Positions 8,270 to 17,837 of a stretch of DNA of 58,939 bases are shown one piece after another. Both the position numbers and the translations under genes were made by a program. The DNA is from Sphingomonadales bacterium (GTDB taxonomy: Bacteria > Pseudomonadota > Alphaproteobacteria > Sphingomonadales > Sphingomonadaceae), in the NCBI GenBank assembly GCA_017309275.1, contig JAFKLT010000064.1, forward strand, positions 1-58,939. Reading direction: 5' to 3'. The notes under the pieces were generated by a model. The model did not search any database, was not told where the DNA came from, and saw nothing but the letters and a program-made list of their open reading frames with translations. Numbering within the stretch: position 1 is the first letter of the stretch; each line of letters opens with the position of its first letter.

Positions 8270-9682
8270 ATGAACCGCAAAGTCCTGATGAATCTAGCCG
8301 TTTCGGGCTTCGTCCTGAGCGTTGCCACCGGTTGCAGCGGCATGAGCAAGATGGCGAACGCCGCTCCGTCGAACGGACCGGTTCCGGCATCGGCCTCGAA
8401 ATCCGCCGACAAGGCGCGCGAAGCGCTGGAAGCCGGCAAGCCGAGCCGCGCCGTCGGCCTTGCCGAAGCAGCGGTCGCAGATGCGCCGCGCGACGCGGGC
8501 TATCGCGCGCTGCTGGGCCAGGCCTATCTGAACGATGGTCGCTTTGCTTCCGCCACCGCGGCGTTGAACGAAGCGATGGAACTGGGCGCGAAGGACAGCA
8601 ACACCGTCATCGCGCTGACCCTCGCCTATATCGCGCAGGGCAAGAACGACCAGGCGACCGACCTGTTGAAGCGGAATTTCGACGTCGTTCCGGCGTCGGA
8701 CATGGGCCTGGCGCTCGCGATGGCAGGTGACACCAATTCGGCGATCTACGTGCTGACCGAGGCGGCGCGCGCGCCTGACGCCGATGCGCGGACGCGCCAG
8801 AACCTGGCACTCGCATTCGCCCTGTCGGGCCGTTGGGCGCAGGCACGCGTTCTTGCTTCGCAGGATCTGTCGCTGGCCAAGATCGAGACCCGCATGGCCG
8901 AATGGTCGAAGCTGGCCGAACAGCCCGATTCGCGCGTTCGCATCGCGAGCCTGATCGGCACCACCGCGCGTGAAGACGCCGGCATGCCGGTTCGCCTTGC
9001 ACTCAGCAATTTCTCGGGCACCGAGATGGCTGCCGCAGCAGCGCCGGTCGAACTCGCCAGCGCCGATCCGGCGCCGGTCGAGGCCTATGCGCCGCCGCCG
9101 CCCGTCGCCGAAGCCGTGCAGACGGCCGACGCGTCGAGCGCGATCCGCACCGTCGAACTGCCGATGCCGAAGCGCGACCAGAATGGCGTGGTGCCGCAGG
9201 TGACCGAATTGCCGCAGCCGATGGCCGCACCGGTGCTGGTCGCCGACGCCAAGCCTTATCGCGCCGCACCGCGCGTCGCGGGCGACAGCGAGCCCAAGAT
9301 GCGCCCCGCGCAGAAGCAAGCGATCGAACTGGCGCGCAAGATCACGCCGAAGGTGTTGGGTTTCGACGCCAAGAAGCCTGCCGGCTGGGCGGTGCAACTC
9401 GGCGCCTATGACAGCCTGGGCATCGCCAAGGAAAAGTGGAGCGTGCTGCGGAAGAAGAGCAATATGCTCGGCAGCTATCCGGCATCGAGCCATGCGGCCG
9501 TCGTCAATGGCCGCACCTTCTATCGCCTGACCGTCAACGGCCTGGCCACGCGCGCCGACGCATCGCAGCTGTGCGCCGAGCTGAAGGCCAAGGGCCAGAC
9601 CTGTTTCATCCGCCAGATGGGCGGCAGCGAGACGATCCAATGGGCGTCGGCGTCGAAGCCGGTGCGCATGGCCTCGCGCTAA
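8270..9682 (+). CDS. Lipoprotein with TPR repeats and C-terminal SPOR domain
   Basis: 470 aa. Lipoprotein signal with lipobox VATGC at about residue 22. TPR-like repeats occupy residues 45-200 (YRALLGQAYLNDGRFASATAALNEA, split at Q), then a Pro/Ala linker and a SPOR domain (GWAVQLGAYDSLGIAKEKWS to FIRQMG). ATG at 8270 follows GGGGGACC. Third gene of the ParA operon. A septal or polar peptidoglycan-binding lipoprotein made with a ParA ATPase suggests coupling of positioning to the envelope; the mechanism is not visible. Confidence 0.85.
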   Translation: MNRKVLMNLAVSGFVLSVATGCSGMSKMANAAPSNGPVPASASKSADKAREALEAGKPSRAVGLAEAAVADAPRDAGYRALLGQAYLNDGRFASATAALNEAMELGAKDSNTVIALTLAYIAQGKNDQATDLLKRNFDVVPASDMGLALAMAGDTNSAIYVLTEAARAPDADARTRQNLALAFALSGRWAQARVLASQDLSLAKIETRMAEWSKLAEQPDSRVRIASLIGTTAREDAGMPVRLALSNFSGTEMAAAAAPVELASADPAPVEAYAPPPPVAEAVQTADASSAIRTVELPMPKRDQNGVVPQVTELPQPMAAPVLVADAKPYRAAPRVAGDSEPKMRPAQKQAIELARKITPKVLGFDAKKPAGWAVQLGAYDSLGIAKEKWSVLRKKSNMLGSYPASSHAAVVNGRTFYRLTVNGLATRADASQLCAELKAKGQTCFIRQMGGSETIQWASASKPVRMASR

Positions 9683-9722
9683 ATCATTTGGGGCCCTCCC
9701 GTTCGCGGGGGGACAAGGGGAG

Positions 9723-9753
9723 GGGCGCGGTCTGCGGGGACCGCGCCCTTTTT
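9723..9753 (+). terminator. Rho-independent terminator after the ParA operon
   Basis: Perfect 10-bp GC stem GGGCGCGGTC / GACCGCGCCC with a 6-nt loop, followed by TTTTT on the + strand. Confidence 0.9.
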
Positions 9754-9826
9754 CGTCGGGAATGAGGATGGTGGGGACGTAAAACCTGCTCCCCGCCCCG
9801 AACCTTACGTCCGTAGATCGCGGGGT

Positions 9827-10990
9827 TTAGCCTTCGGGCGGCGAGGGGAGGCGGGCGAGGATGGCGACGAGCTGGGCCTGGCTGGTCGCGCCGGTCTTGC
9901 GGAAGATGCCTTTCAACAGGAAGCGCGCGGCGTTCAGGCTGACGGCGCGTAGCGCGGCATAGCCCTGAAGCGTCTGGCCCGCCGACAATGCGACGGCAAG
10001 GCGCGCCTCGGCCGGGGTCAGGCCGAACCACTGGGCGACGCGGTCGATCTCCACCACCGGGGTTTCGCCCACCGCGCTGCCCATGGTCACGATAAGCGAG
10101 GCGCCGAGTTGCACGCCACCGATCTGCTGAGCCGACTGGCGCGGAATTCGCGCCGCGAGGACCGGGCATTCGGCGCCCGCCGCGTTCGCCGCCTGAAAGG
10201 CGATACCCGACGGTGCCGATCCGCGCGCGAGATCCATCAGCTTTTTCTGGCTCGCGGGATGGGTGAAGGCGAAGCGATCGCGGACCGGGCGAATGAAACC
10301 GGCCTCTTCATAGCGTGCGGCGCGGCTGTTCGCGGCAAGGATGCCGAGTTGATCGTCCAGGCTGAAAATGGCGAAAGGCGCAGCATCGGCGGCGGCGCGC
10401 GCCGCACCCGCCGCGAGTTCGAGTGAGGCGATGCGGTCGCTGAGCCGCATCGCGCGCTGGATATGCGGCGCGAGGACGCGGAGCCCGCGCTTCAGGCTTT
10501 CGGCGTCGCGGTCGCCGGGGCCGGGCATCATCAGCCCAAGCCGCTCGCCGCCGCGCCGGTCGAGGAGGACGCCGACCAGCCGGTCGATGCCATAGGGTTT
10601 CAGGAAGTTGCGGAAGAATTCGGTCTCGTAGAATTCCTCGCGCGTCATGATGTCATAACTGTCGACGACGCTGCCGTTGGCATAGCGCATGAACTTGCGC
10701 GACCAGGGGTGGTTGCCGGCATAGACGGCGGTGTAGATTTCCTGGATTCCCGCCGCGAGGCCAGAAGCGGCCACGAACCGCGCGCGCGGCGGATTGTTGC
10801 TTTCCCACAGGATGAAGGCCGATTCCCAGCGGAGCGGGCCGAGCGCGCCGGTGATGCGCGCCAGCGTTTCGTTCCAGCGTTCGGGGTGCAGAACCGAATC
10901 ATAGATGTGCCCGATCAGCTCGTTGAGCACTTCCCATTCGGCGGACGCGTCGAAATCGGGGGGCAGGGCAGGAACGATATTGGTCGGCAC
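9827..10990 (-). CDS. LuxR-type HTH regulator with N-terminal sensory region
   Basis: 387 aa. The N-terminal 180 residues have no close family I can name. Residues about 195-300 look PAS-like (PFAIFSLDDQLGILAANSRAA). The last 65 residues align with a LuxR C-terminal HTH (LTPAEARLAVALSAGQTL, then LLKGIFRKTGATSQAQLV). The HTH is slightly degenerate: the usual EIA of helix 2 is replaced by QGYAAL. GTG at 10990 is chosen over an upstream TTG (11056), which would add an odd, unconserved 22 residues. No autoinducer synthase is nearby. The 18-bp palindrome 95 bp upstream may be its own operator. Confidence 0.75.
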   Translation of the reverse strand: MPTNIVPALPPDFDASAEWEVLNELIGHIYDSVLHPERWNETLARITGALGPLRWESAFILWESNNPPRARFVAASGLAAGIQEIYTAVYAGNHPWSRKFMRYANGSVVDSYDIMTREEFYETEFFRNFLKPYGIDRLVGVLLDRRGGERLGLMMPGPGDRDAESLKRGLRVLAPHIQRAMRLSDRIASLELAAGAARAAADAAPFAIFSLDDQLGILAANSRAARYEEAGFIRPVRDRFAFTHPASQKKLMDLARGSAPSGIAFQAANAAGAECPVLAARIPRQSAQQIGGVQLGASLIVTMGSAVGETPVVEIDRVAQWFGLTPAEARLAVALSAGQTLQGYAALRAVSLNAARFLLKGIFRKTGATSQAQLVAILARLPSPPEG

Positions 10991-11084
10991 GCACGTCCCC
11001 GGTCGAAAGGATAGGCAGCTATCTTCCTGATAGAGGAGCAAATCCCGCGATGCCAAGGCGCAATGCGACGAAAAATTCGTTCAT

Positions 11085-11102
11085 GCTACCCAATCGGGTA
11101 GC
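11085..11102. promoter_or_regulatory. 18-bp palindrome, possible LuxR-type operator
   Basis: GCTACCC-AATC-GGGTAGC: 7-bp perfect arms and a 4-bp centre, the size of a lux box, upstream of the LuxR-type gene and just before the + strand hairpins. Confidence 0.5.
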
Positions 11103-11146
11103 GAAATGCCCGTCCGGATCGGTCATTCCATCCCCGCGACCCAAGC

Positions 11147-11214
11147 GCAGGATGGTCCACCATAAGCATCCTGCTTCTCGAAGTCCGCCGGTTTACCGGC
11201 GGGCTTCTTTTTTT
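11147..11214 (+). ncRNA. Candidate small RNA or short mRNA ending in an intrinsic terminator
   Basis: On the + strand, hairpin 1 is GCAGGATG / CATCCTGC (11147-11174, 12-nt loop). Hairpin 2 is CCGCCGG-TTTA-CCGGCGG followed by TTCTTTTTTT (11185-11214). No annotated + strand gene needs this terminator, as the flanking genes are both on the minus strand. The 5' end is unknown and may lie near the palindrome at 11085. A 19-codon frame at 11106-11165 (starting MPVRIGHS) is possible but has only a weak ribosome site. Confidence 0.4.
11185..11214 (+). terminator. Rho-independent terminator on the + strand
   Basis: 7-bp stem CCGCCGG / CCGGCGG with TTTA loop, then GCTTC and seven T. Orientation excludes the pyrC' transcript as its user, since that runs leftwards. 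Confidence 0.75.
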
Positions 11215-11223
11215 GGGCGTGCC

Positions 11224-12438
11224 TCAGCGGATGCGCTGGCCGCCCTTCCATAGCGCGGTTGCGCGGCCTTGAACCGGCATGCCGTCGAACGGAGTGTTGC
11301 CCGCATAGGCGGCCATTTTCTTCGCATCGACCTGCCACGGCGTGCCGTCGTCGACGAGAATGAGATCGGCGTCATAGCCCGGATCGATGCGGCCGGCGTC
11401 GAGACCGAGCAGCTTCGCGGGATTCGCGGCGAGAAGATCGAAGAGGCGCGCCGGGGTGACATGGCCGTCGCGAACGAGCTGAAGGCCCATCGCTAGCAGC
11501 GTTTCTGCCCCCGCCATGCCGTCCAGCGCCTCTGCGAACGGAAGGCGCTTGTCCTCCGGTCCCCGCGGATCGTGGCCCGACGCAAGCACGTCGATCGTGC
11601 CGTCGGCGATCGCGGCGAGGCAGGCGTGGCGGTCGTCCTCGCTGCGCAGCGGCGGCGAAAGCCGTGCGAAGGTACGGAAATCGCCGATGGCGGTGTCCGA
11701 AAGGAAGAGATGCGCCGGCGTGATGCCGCAGGTGACCGCGAGCCCCTTGGCCTTCGCCGCGCGGATCAGGTCGAGGCCGCGCGCGGTGGTGACCTGGCGA
11801 AAGTGGATCGGCGCGCCGGTTTCCTCGACCAGACACAGGTCGCGCGCAATCGCCATCGCCTCGGCGATCGCGGGTGCGGACGCGAGGCCGAGGCGCGTCG
11901 CCATCTCGCCATCGGTCGCGACGGCGCCGGCGGTCAGGCCCTCATCCTCGGCGTGCGCGATGACGGTCAGGCCCAGCGAGGCGGCATAGGACAGAACGCG
12001 GCGCATCACGCCGGCATCGGCGATGCGGGCACGGCCGGTCGCGACGGCGCGTGCGCCCGCCTGTTTCATCAGGCCGATTTCGGCGAGTTCCTTGCCCACG
12101 AGTCCCTTGGTCGCGGCGGCGATAGGGTGGACCCAGAGGTCGGGCTTGCCACCCTTGGCCGCGCGCTCGACCAGACCGGCGCCGTCGAGCGGCCCGCTGT
12201 CGGGCATCAGGGCGGCGCGCGTAATGCCGCCGAAGTGGAAGGCGGGCTTGTCGGTCGCGAAGACGCCAAGGTCGATAATGCCGGGCGCGAGCCACTGGCC
12301 CCTGGCGTCGATGGTTTCGGCGTCCTCGGGAATCTCGTCGGGGTTCAGCGCGGCGATACGGCCGGCGACCGCGAGCAAGCTTGCTGTTTCGCCGCCGAGC
12401 AGGCGCGCGTTCGTGATCAGGAGCGGTTTCAGTTCCAT
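11224..12438 (-). CDS. pyrC: Dihydroorotase-like protein PyrC', probably non-catalytic
   Basis: 404 aa amidohydrolase-fold protein directly after pyrB. The family position of the zinc HxH is [13 protein letters not shown], with no histidines, and the late TDHAPH motif reads SGHDPRGPE, so the active-site metal ligands are lost. Such PyrC' (PyrX) proteins are known as structural partners that hold aspartate transcarbamoylase dodecamers; a true PyrC must be elsewhere. ATG at 12438 overlaps the pyrB end by 10 bp, indicating translational coupling and matched amounts. Confidence 0.85.
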   Translation of the reverse strand: MELKPLLITNARLLGGETASLLAVAGRIAALNPDEIPEDAETIDARGQWLAPGIIDLGVFATDKPAFHFGGITRAALMPDSGPLDGAGLVERAAKGGKPDLWVHPIAAATKGLVGKELAEIGLMKQAGARAVATGRARIADAGVMRRVLSYAASLGLTVIAHAEDEGLTAGAVATDGEMATRLGLASAPAIAEAMAIARDLCLVEETGAPIHFRQVTTARGLDLIRAAKAKGLAVTCGITPAHLFLSDTAIGDFRTFARLSPPLRSEDDRHACLAAIADGTIDVLASGHDPRGPEDKRLPFAEALDGMAGAETLLAMGLQLVRDGHVTPARLFDLLAANPAKLLGLDAGRIDPGYDADLILVDDGTPWQVDAKKMAAYAGNTPFDGMPVQGRATALWKGGQRIR

Positions 12439-13424
12439 CCCGGCACCCCCCGCTTGCGGCGCGTCAATATGTCGAGGCACGCCATGCGCACCGCGACGCC
12501 CATTTCGACCTGTTCGGTAATCGTCGAGCGGGTGGGATGGTCGGCGATGCTGCTGTCGATCTCTACCCCTCGGTTCATCGGGCCGGGGTGCATGACGATC
12601 GCATCGGGCTTTGCCTTTTCGAGGCGCTTGGGCGTCAGGCCGTAGAGCGCGTGATATTCGCGCGCGCTGGGCAGATAGGCCCCATCCATGCGCTCGTTCT
12701 GCAGGCGCAACATCATCACGACGTCGGCATCCTTCAGCCCTTCGTCCATGTCGGTGAAGGTCGTGACGTGCATGCGGTCGATCGCAGGCGGGGTCAGCGT
12801 CGGCGGCGCGACGACGCGCACCTCGTTGCCGAGCAGGGTCAGCGCGAGGATGTTCGATCGCGCGACGCGGCTGTGCAGCACGTCGCCGCAGATCGCGATG
12901 GTCAGCCCCTCCACCCTGCCGAGGCGGCGGCGGATGGTGAGCGCGTCGAGCAGCGCCTGGGTCGGATGCTCGTGCCGCCCGTCGCCCGCGTTGAGGACGG
13001 GGCAGTCGACCTTGTCGGCGATAAGCTGCACCGCGCCCGAGCTGGCGTGGCGGATGACCATCGCGTCGGCGCGCATCGCGTTCAGCGTCATCGCGGTGTC
13101 GATCAGCGTTTCGCCCTTCTTCACGCTCGACTGCGCGGCGTGCATGTTGACGACGTCGGCGCCGAGGCGTTTGCCCGCGATTTCGAACGACAGCAGCGTG
13201 CGCGTCGAATTTTCGAAAAAGGCGTTGATGATCGTCAGGCCGGCGAGGGCGTCGTCATGCTTGGCAGCGCCCGCGCGGTTCATGTCCACCCATTGCTCGG
13301 CGGCGTCCAGAACGTAGGAAATCTCCCACGGCGTGAGCTGGGCGATGCCGAGCAGGTGGCGATGGCGAAAGGCATCGCCGCCGGGCGGATAATCGCTGGC
13401 GGGTCGGATGGGTGCGCTTGTCAT
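12429..13424 (-). CDS. pyrB: Aspartate carbamoyltransferase catalytic chain PyrB
   Basis: Second step of pyrimidine synthesis (carbamoyl phosphate plus aspartate). 331 aa. Carbamoyl-phosphate motif [13 protein letters not shown], then [12 protein letters not shown] ([10 protein letters not shown]), [14 protein letters not shown] and the aspartate-domain motif [15 protein letters not shown] at 13424 lies 13 bp after the DUF1294 stop. Fits class A ATCase (PyrB with inactive PyrC', no PyrI). Confidence 0.95.
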   Translation of the reverse strand: MTSAPIRPASDYPPGGDAFRHRHLLGIAQLTPWEISYVLDAAEQWVDMNRAGAAKHDDALAGLTIINAFFENSTRTLLSFEIAGKRLGADVVNMHAAQSSVKKGETLIDTAMTLNAMRADAMVIRHASSGAVQLIADKVDCPVLNAGDGRHEHPTQALLDALTIRRRLGRVEGLTIAICGDVLHSRVARSNILALTLLGNEVRVVAPPTLTPPAIDRMHVTTFTDMDEGLKDADVVMMLRLQNERMDGAYLPSAREYHALYGLTPKRLEKAKPDAIVMHPGPMNRGVEIDSSIADHPTRSTITEQVEMGVAVRMACLDILTRRKRGVPGWN

Positions 13425-13437
13425 TAAAGCCACGCCT

Positions 13438-13755
13438 CTAGGCAGGTAAGGCGATTCTCGCAAGCACCGAGGCGACCAGTGGCTCCAATAGTCCGAACGC
13501 CCACAGCAACAGCAGGATGATCTGCAGCCACAGCCAGATCAGCATCCATGTCGCGAAGGGTTGCTTGCGGGTCTTGTGGCGCACCAGCCGCGCGGCGGCG
13601 ACGGTTCCGAATGCGCCGCCCAGAAAGGCCCAGAACAGCAGGGTGCTTTCAGGAATTCGCTGGAGGCCGCGTTCGGCGAACCGCTTGTCGCGGACCATCT
13701 GTATGAAGGCGATCAGGTTCGCCGCGATCAGCCAATAGCCGAGATAGCCGATCAA
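13438..13755 (-). CDS. DUF1294 membrane protein
   Basis: 105 aa, three predicted membrane segments ([55 protein letters not shown]). The motifs [14 protein letters not shown] and RHKTRKQPF are characteristic of DUF1294, a small inner-membrane family of unknown function. The start is a TTG overlapping the ruvX stop as TTGA, a 4-nt coupling junction; no ATG fits the conserved N-terminus. Confidence 0.75.
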   Translation of the reverse strand: MIGYLGYWLIAANLIAFIQMVRDKRFAERGLQRIPESTLLFWAFLGGAFGTVAAARLVRHKTRKQPFATWMLIWLWLQIILLLLWAFGLLEPLVASVLARIALPA

Positions 13756-14213
13756 TCGCGCACCAGTGCGTCGATTGCGCCCTGCAGGATAAAGGCCGCA
13801 GCCGCGCTGTCGACGCGTTCGGCGCGCTTGGCGCGGCTGACGTCGGCGGCGATCATCGCGCGTTCGACCGCGGCGGTCGACCAGCGCTCGTCCCACAGAA
13901 GCAGGGGCAGGGCGAGCGGGGCGAGGTTGCGCGCGAACGCGCGGGTGCTTTGCGTGCGCGGGCTGTCGGTGCCGTCCATGTTGAGCGGCAGGCCGACGAC
14001 GAGACCGACGACCGATTGGGCGGCGACGATCGATTTCAGCGTTTCGAGATCGACCGAGAATTTCTTGCGGATGATCGTCTTGTCGGGGCTGGCAAAGCTC
14101 CACCCCGCATCGCAGAGCGCGACTCCGATAGTCTTCGTGCCGACATCGAGCCCCGCGAGGCGGCCCCCGTTCGGCAGGGCGGCGGCAAAATCGGAGGCGG
14201 CGGTCGTGATCAT
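13752..14213 (-). CDS. ruvX: Putative pre-16S rRNA nuclease / RuvX (YqgF)
   Basis: 153 aa RNase H-fold protein. [17 protein letters not shown] (first catalytic Asp), [16 protein letters not shown] and LLWDERWST(A)AVERAMI are YqgF signatures, and [14 protein letters not shown] carries the last acidic residue. Known role in final 16S rRNA 5'-end processing; also described as a Holliday-junction resolvase. First gene of ruvX-DUF1294-pyrB-pyrC'. Confidence 0.92.
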   Translation of the reverse strand: MITTAASDFAAALPNGGRLAGLDVGTKTIGVALCDAGWSFASPDKTIIRKKFSVDLETLKSIVAAQSVVGLVVGLPLNMDGTDSPRTQSTRAFARNLAPLALPLLLWDERWSTAAVERAMIAADVSRAKRAERVDSAAAAFILQGAIDALVRD

Positions 14214-14277
14214 CGATCGGCCTCTAATTCCAAAACGCCGTCATTGCGACCCCGGCAAAGGCGCCGCGACGATCGGA

Positions 14278-15564
14278 TCAGGATTTGGTCGCCGGGGTGG
14301 CCGGCGCCGGCGACACGACGGGAGCGGCCGGCGGCGGGACGGGCGACGGCTTGCCTTCATAGGCCGCGAGGCGGCGGAGCGCGTCGGCGCGGACATTCGC
14401 CCAAAAGAGCGTGATGTCGAAGACATGGTAATTGTTGCCCGGCAGCACATAGCTCGGAGCATAATTCTTCGCGGCTTCGGCATCGCCGATCATCAGCAGG
14501 CCGCGGCTATCGTCGCATTTCGCGCCGATCCGGTGCGCGATCAGCCTTCCCGCCTTGAAGCCTTCGCTGGGTTTCAGCGTGCCGATGTTGGCGTCGGGTC
14601 CGGCGGCGGCGTCGGGCGTACCCGTCAGCGGGTTGGTGCAGAGCATGCGCGTCCCCGCGCGCGGGCGACCGTCGAAACCGATCGTGCCGTCATAGGCGTC
14701 GGTGACCATGATCGGATCGGCGGGCTCGGCAAAGCTGGCCCACGACAGGATGCAGCCCTTCTGGTCGGGCGTCTGGCATGCGGGCAGGCCGAGGGCGGCA
14801 AGGTCGGTATCGACGCTGATCGGCCAGCCGATCACATAAGCGGCGACGATGCGCTTCGCGAGCGGCGTGCCCGCGATCCGGTTCTTGAGCAGGGTGGTGA
14901 GGTGCAGTGCACCCTGGCTGTGGCCGGCAAGGATGATCGGCTTGTTCTTCGGGACGGCGGCGAGAAAGGCGTCGAAGGCCTGTTCGACGTCGCGATAGGC
15001 GGCGTCGATCGCCTTCCCGGCGCTGACGCGGTCGGTCGCGAGGAAGGCGCCCAGCGTCGCCTGGCGATAGCGCGGCGCCCAGACTTCGCCGGCGTCGCCG
15101 AACGCGCTCGCCATGCCTTGCATGAACAGGGTGGCGCGGTAGTTCGCGTCGGCATCGTCGAGCGGGGCGTTCCAGCTGGCCTTGCTGTAATAGCTTGTCG
15201 GATGAACGAAGAAGATCGCGGCGTCGCCGTGCGGTGCGGGTTTCGCTTCGGTGGCGGCTTCGGCGGCACGGGCGCGGGGCACCAGCCGGTCGCCGCCCAT
15301 TGCCTTCGTGCTGTCCGGCGCGCGATCCTCGCCGTCTTCGGCGGGTGGGCGCCAGTTCGACGGATCATTTTCGAGCCCCGGGCGCGAGAACCACATTTTC
15401 GGATCGTCATAGGTGTTCGGCGCCGCGACGGTCTGTTCGACGAATTCGCTCGACGGCACGAAGACCGCGCGGCCGAACCAGCCGGGATTGATCTGATAGG
15501 CCACGCCGAAGCCGAAGATGATGAGGATGATCGCGGCAATCAGGTAGAGGAATTTGCGGGCCAA
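14278..15564 (-). CDS. DUF3089 alpha/beta hydrolase-like protein, membrane anchored
   Basis: 428 aa. One N-terminal membrane helix (FLYLIAAIILIIFGFGVAY), then a DUF3089 domain with the nucleophile-elbow motif AGHSQGALH (Ser) and FFVHPTSYYSKASWNAPL, and a Pro/Ala-rich tail. Related to lipase-like hydrolases; the substrate is unknown. TTG at 15564 has GGAG 6 nt upstream and gives the usual LARKFLYLIA start. ATG at 15576 would add four residues without a ribosome site. Divergent from the DUF4153 gene. Confidence 0.75.
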   Translation of the reverse strand: MARKFLYLIAAIILIIFGFGVAYQINPGWFGRAVFVPSSEFVEQTVAAPNTYDDPKMWFSRPGLENDPSNWRPPAEDGEDRAPDSTKAMGGDRLVPRARAAEAATEAKPAPHGDAAIFFVHPTSYYSKASWNAPLDDADANYRATLFMQGMASAFGDAGEVWAPRYRQATLGAFLATDRVSAGKAIDAAYRDVEQAFDAFLAAVPKNKPIILAGHSQGALHLTTLLKNRIAGTPLAKRIVAAYVIGWPISVDTDLAALGLPACQTPDQKGCILSWASFAEPADPIMVTDAYDGTIGFDGRPRAGTRMLCTNPLTGTPDAAAGPDANIGTLKPSEGFKAGRLIAHRIGAKCDDSRGLLMIGDAEAAKNYAPSYVLPGNNYHVFDITLFWANVRADALRRLAAYEGKPSPVPPPAAPVVSPAPATPATKS

Positions 15565-15643
15565 GTCGGGCTCCATGCGGACGGGAGAGGGTGGTGCGCT
15601 ATCTGGCTTGCGCGAGCGGCTTAAACAAGACCAGATGTGGGGC

Positions 15644-17407
15644 ATGACCGAAGCGCCCGCAACTCCGTCCGCCCCCGAGTCGCACCGTCTGGACGACAGC
15701 GACCCGCCCTGGCCGCAGCGTCCGTGGATCATGGCCATCATCGGCGCGGTTGCGGGACTGATCTTTCATCAGTTCGTCGACACCCGTTACAGCGACCATT
15801 TCGACCGCTGGAACAGCGCGATGGCGGCGTTCGTCGCGGTGTCGACCGTCGTGTTTCTGCTCGGCGTCGAGCTGCGGCGCTGGCACTGGGCAGCGGGCTT
15901 CGCCCTGCTGTGGGGCGCGGTGATCGGGCTGATCGCCTTTACCTCGTCAACTTACAATATCGGCGGTTCGCCCTTCGAATGGCCGTTCTGGTCGGGGATG
16001 CTCGCGGTGCTCGTCGCGACGCCGCTGTTCCAGACGCGCCGCGATGTGGCGCCCGACGCGCGCTTCTGGAAGCTGTGGCAGATGCCGTACGAGCGGCTGC
16101 ACAGCCACGCCTGGACCGATGCGGTGATCGGCGCGGCGGGGCTCGCTTTTACCGGGCTGACCTTTCTGCTCGTCATCCTGATCGGGCAGATGTTCAAGCT
16201 GGTCGGGATCGATGTGATCGAGCGGCTGTTGCAGGGCGAATGGTTCGGCTGGATGCTGGCGGGCGCCGCTTTCGGCGGCGCGGTGGGCCTGCTGCGCGAG
16301 CGCGACAAGCTGGTGTCCACCCTGCAGCGACTGGTGATGATCGTGCTGGCAGTGCTCGCCCCGGTGCTGGCGGTGGCGCTGGTGCTGTTCCTGCTGTCGC
16401 TGATGGGGACGGGCCTGCAGAAACTGTGGGATTCGGGATTTTCGACCGCGGCGCTGATGATGGCGTCGGCGGCCTTCGCCGTGTTGCTCGCCAATGCGGT
16501 CATCGGCAACGGGCGCGACGATCGCTCCGCGAACCGGCTGATGCATGGCGCGGCGGGGGTGCTGGTGGTCGCAGTGCTGCCGCTCGCGATCATCGCCTTT
16601 TATTCGATGCATCTGCGCGTGATCCAATATGGCTGGACGCCCGAGCGCCTGTGGGGCGCGATCGCGGCGATGGTCGCGCTTGCCTATGGTGCGATCGGGC
16701 TGTGGGCGGCGGTGAAGGGGCGCTGGGGCTTTGACGATGTGCTGCGCCCGCTGCAGCAGAAGCTGGCGATCGGGCTGATGCTGCTGGCGTTGTTCCTGGC
16801 GTTGCCGATCATGGACTTCGGCGCGATCTCGACCCGCGATCAGTTGGAGCGACTGAAGGACGGGACGACCAAGGCCGAAAGGTTCGACTGGGCGGCGATG
16901 GCGTTCGATTTCGGACCCGACGGGCGAAAGGCACTCGCGCAGATCGCGAAGTCGCCCGACAAGGCAAAGGCCGGCTTCGCAAAGTGGGCGCTGGCGGCAA
17001 AGAATCGCTGGGACCTGAATGTCGGGGGCGACAAGGTCGACGCGGCGGACGCGGCTTTTGCCGCAAAGACGATCGAGGAAAAGGTCCGCGTCCTGCCCGA
17101 TGGCGGCACACTGGAACCCGCGCTTTATGCCTCGCTGCGCGACAAGAGCTGGTGTTGGACGAACGAGTGCATCGCCTATCGCGTCGCCGCCGACCGGGTT
17201 GCGATCATCCAGCCCGAAGGCCGCGACGTGACGATGCTCGTCAAGGATGCGAAGACGGGAAGCTGGGAAAGCGACTATCCGTGGAACCGGCAGGAGCAGT
17301 TCAAGCTGACCGACGGCGAAATGCGGCAAGCGCGGATCGAGATGCGCGAGGTGAGCCGCAAGCAATTGTTCGTGAACGGCAAGCCGATGGGTCAGGTCTT
17401 CGAATAG
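15644..17407 (+). CDS. DUF4153 polytopic membrane protein
   Basis: 587 aa with about ten hydrophobic membrane segments in the first 400 residues and a soluble C-terminal domain (about 410-587) that includes a Cys pair (SWCWTNECIAY). The pattern fits DUF4153, a conserved membrane family of unknown role. ATG at 15644 is preferred; an ATG three codons upstream (15635) is possible. Confidence 0.75.
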   Translation: MTEAPATPSAPESHRLDDSDPPWPQRPWIMAIIGAVAGLIFHQFVDTRYSDHFDRWNSAMAAFVAVSTVVFLLGVELRRWHWAAGFALLWGAVIGLIAFTSSTYNIGGSPFEWPFWSGMLAVLVATPLFQTRRDVAPDARFWKLWQMPYERLHSHAWTDAVIGAAGLAFTGLTFLLVILIGQMFKLVGIDVIERLLQGEWFGWMLAGAAFGGAVGLLRERDKLVSTLQRLVMIVLAVLAPVLAVALVLFLLSLMGTGLQKLWDSGFSTAALMMASAAFAVLLANAVIGNGRDDRSANRLMHGAAGVLVVAVLPLAIIAFYSMHLRVIQYGWTPERLWGAIAAMVALAYGAIGLWAAVKGRWGFDDVLRPLQQKLAIGLMLLALFLALPIMDFGAISTRDQLERLKDGTTKAERFDWAAMAFDFGPDGRKALAQIAKSPDKAKAGFAKWALAAKNRWDLNVGGDKVDAADAAFAAKTIEEKVRVLPDGGTLEPALYASLRDKSWCWTNECIAYRVAADRVAIIQPEGRDVTMLVKDAKTGSWESDYPWNRQEQFKLTDGEMRQARIEMREVSRKQLFVNGKPMGQVFE

Positions 17408-17431
17408 GCGCGATCGCCGTCTCTATCGGCA

Positions 17432-17460
17432 GCGAATGTCAGGCGCCGGCGAATGTCAGG
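17432..17460. repeat. Tandem 12-bp direct repeat upstream of gatC
   Basis: GCGAATGTCAGG occurs at 17432-17443 and 17449-17460 (17-bp period), followed by a weak hairpin CCGCC-N8-GGCGG. This 127-bp gap contains the gatC promoter region; the function of the repeat is unknown. Confidence 0.4.
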
Positions 17461-17534
17461 GTTTTTGGACCGCCACCTTGAAGGCGGCCTGACAGGATGC
17501 TAGCGGCCCAGCTTCTCCCGATAAGGCGACAAGA

Positions 17535-17837
17535 ATGGCAATCGATCAGGCAACAGTCAGGAAAATAGCGTCGCTGGCGCGCATCGCGATCAGCGATGCC
17601 GAAGCCACCGCGATGGAAGGCGAATTGAACGGCATTCTCGGCTGGGTCGAGCAACTGGGTGAGGTCGACGTGACCGGCGTCGAGCCGATGACTGCGGTGA
17701 TCCCGAACAAGCTGCGGCTTCGCGACGACGTCGTCGACGCCGATCCGCTGACCGGCGGCAACCGCCGCGACGATGTTCTCGCCAATGCGCCCGCGCCGCA
17801 GCACGGCTTTTTCGGCGTGCCGAAGGTGATCGAATAA
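17535..17837 (+). CDS. gatC: Asp/Glu-tRNA amidotransferase subunit C
   Basis: 100 aa. [20 protein letters not shown], then [19 protein letters not shown] and the C-terminal LRDDVV...FGVPKVIE are GatC hallmarks. It tethers GatA to GatB in the enzyme that converts Glu-tRNA(Gln), and usually Asp-tRNA(Asn), to the amidated forms. Its TAA shares a base with the gatA ATG (TAATG). Confidence 0.95.
   Translation: MAIDQATVRKIASLARIAISDAEATAMEGELNGILGWVEQLGEVDVTGVEPMTAVIPNKLRLRDDVVDADPLTGGNRRDDVLANAPAPQHGFFGVPKVIE

Noticed and set aside
11050-11253. 67-codon + frame next to the LuxR-type gene
   Set aside because: Runs straight through the + strand terminator and lacks a ribosome site.
13561-15624. 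Long + strand open frame opposite ruvX and DUF3089 genes
   Set aside because: Arg/Gly-rich, no domain; an antisense shadow of real minus-strand genes in GC-rich DNA.
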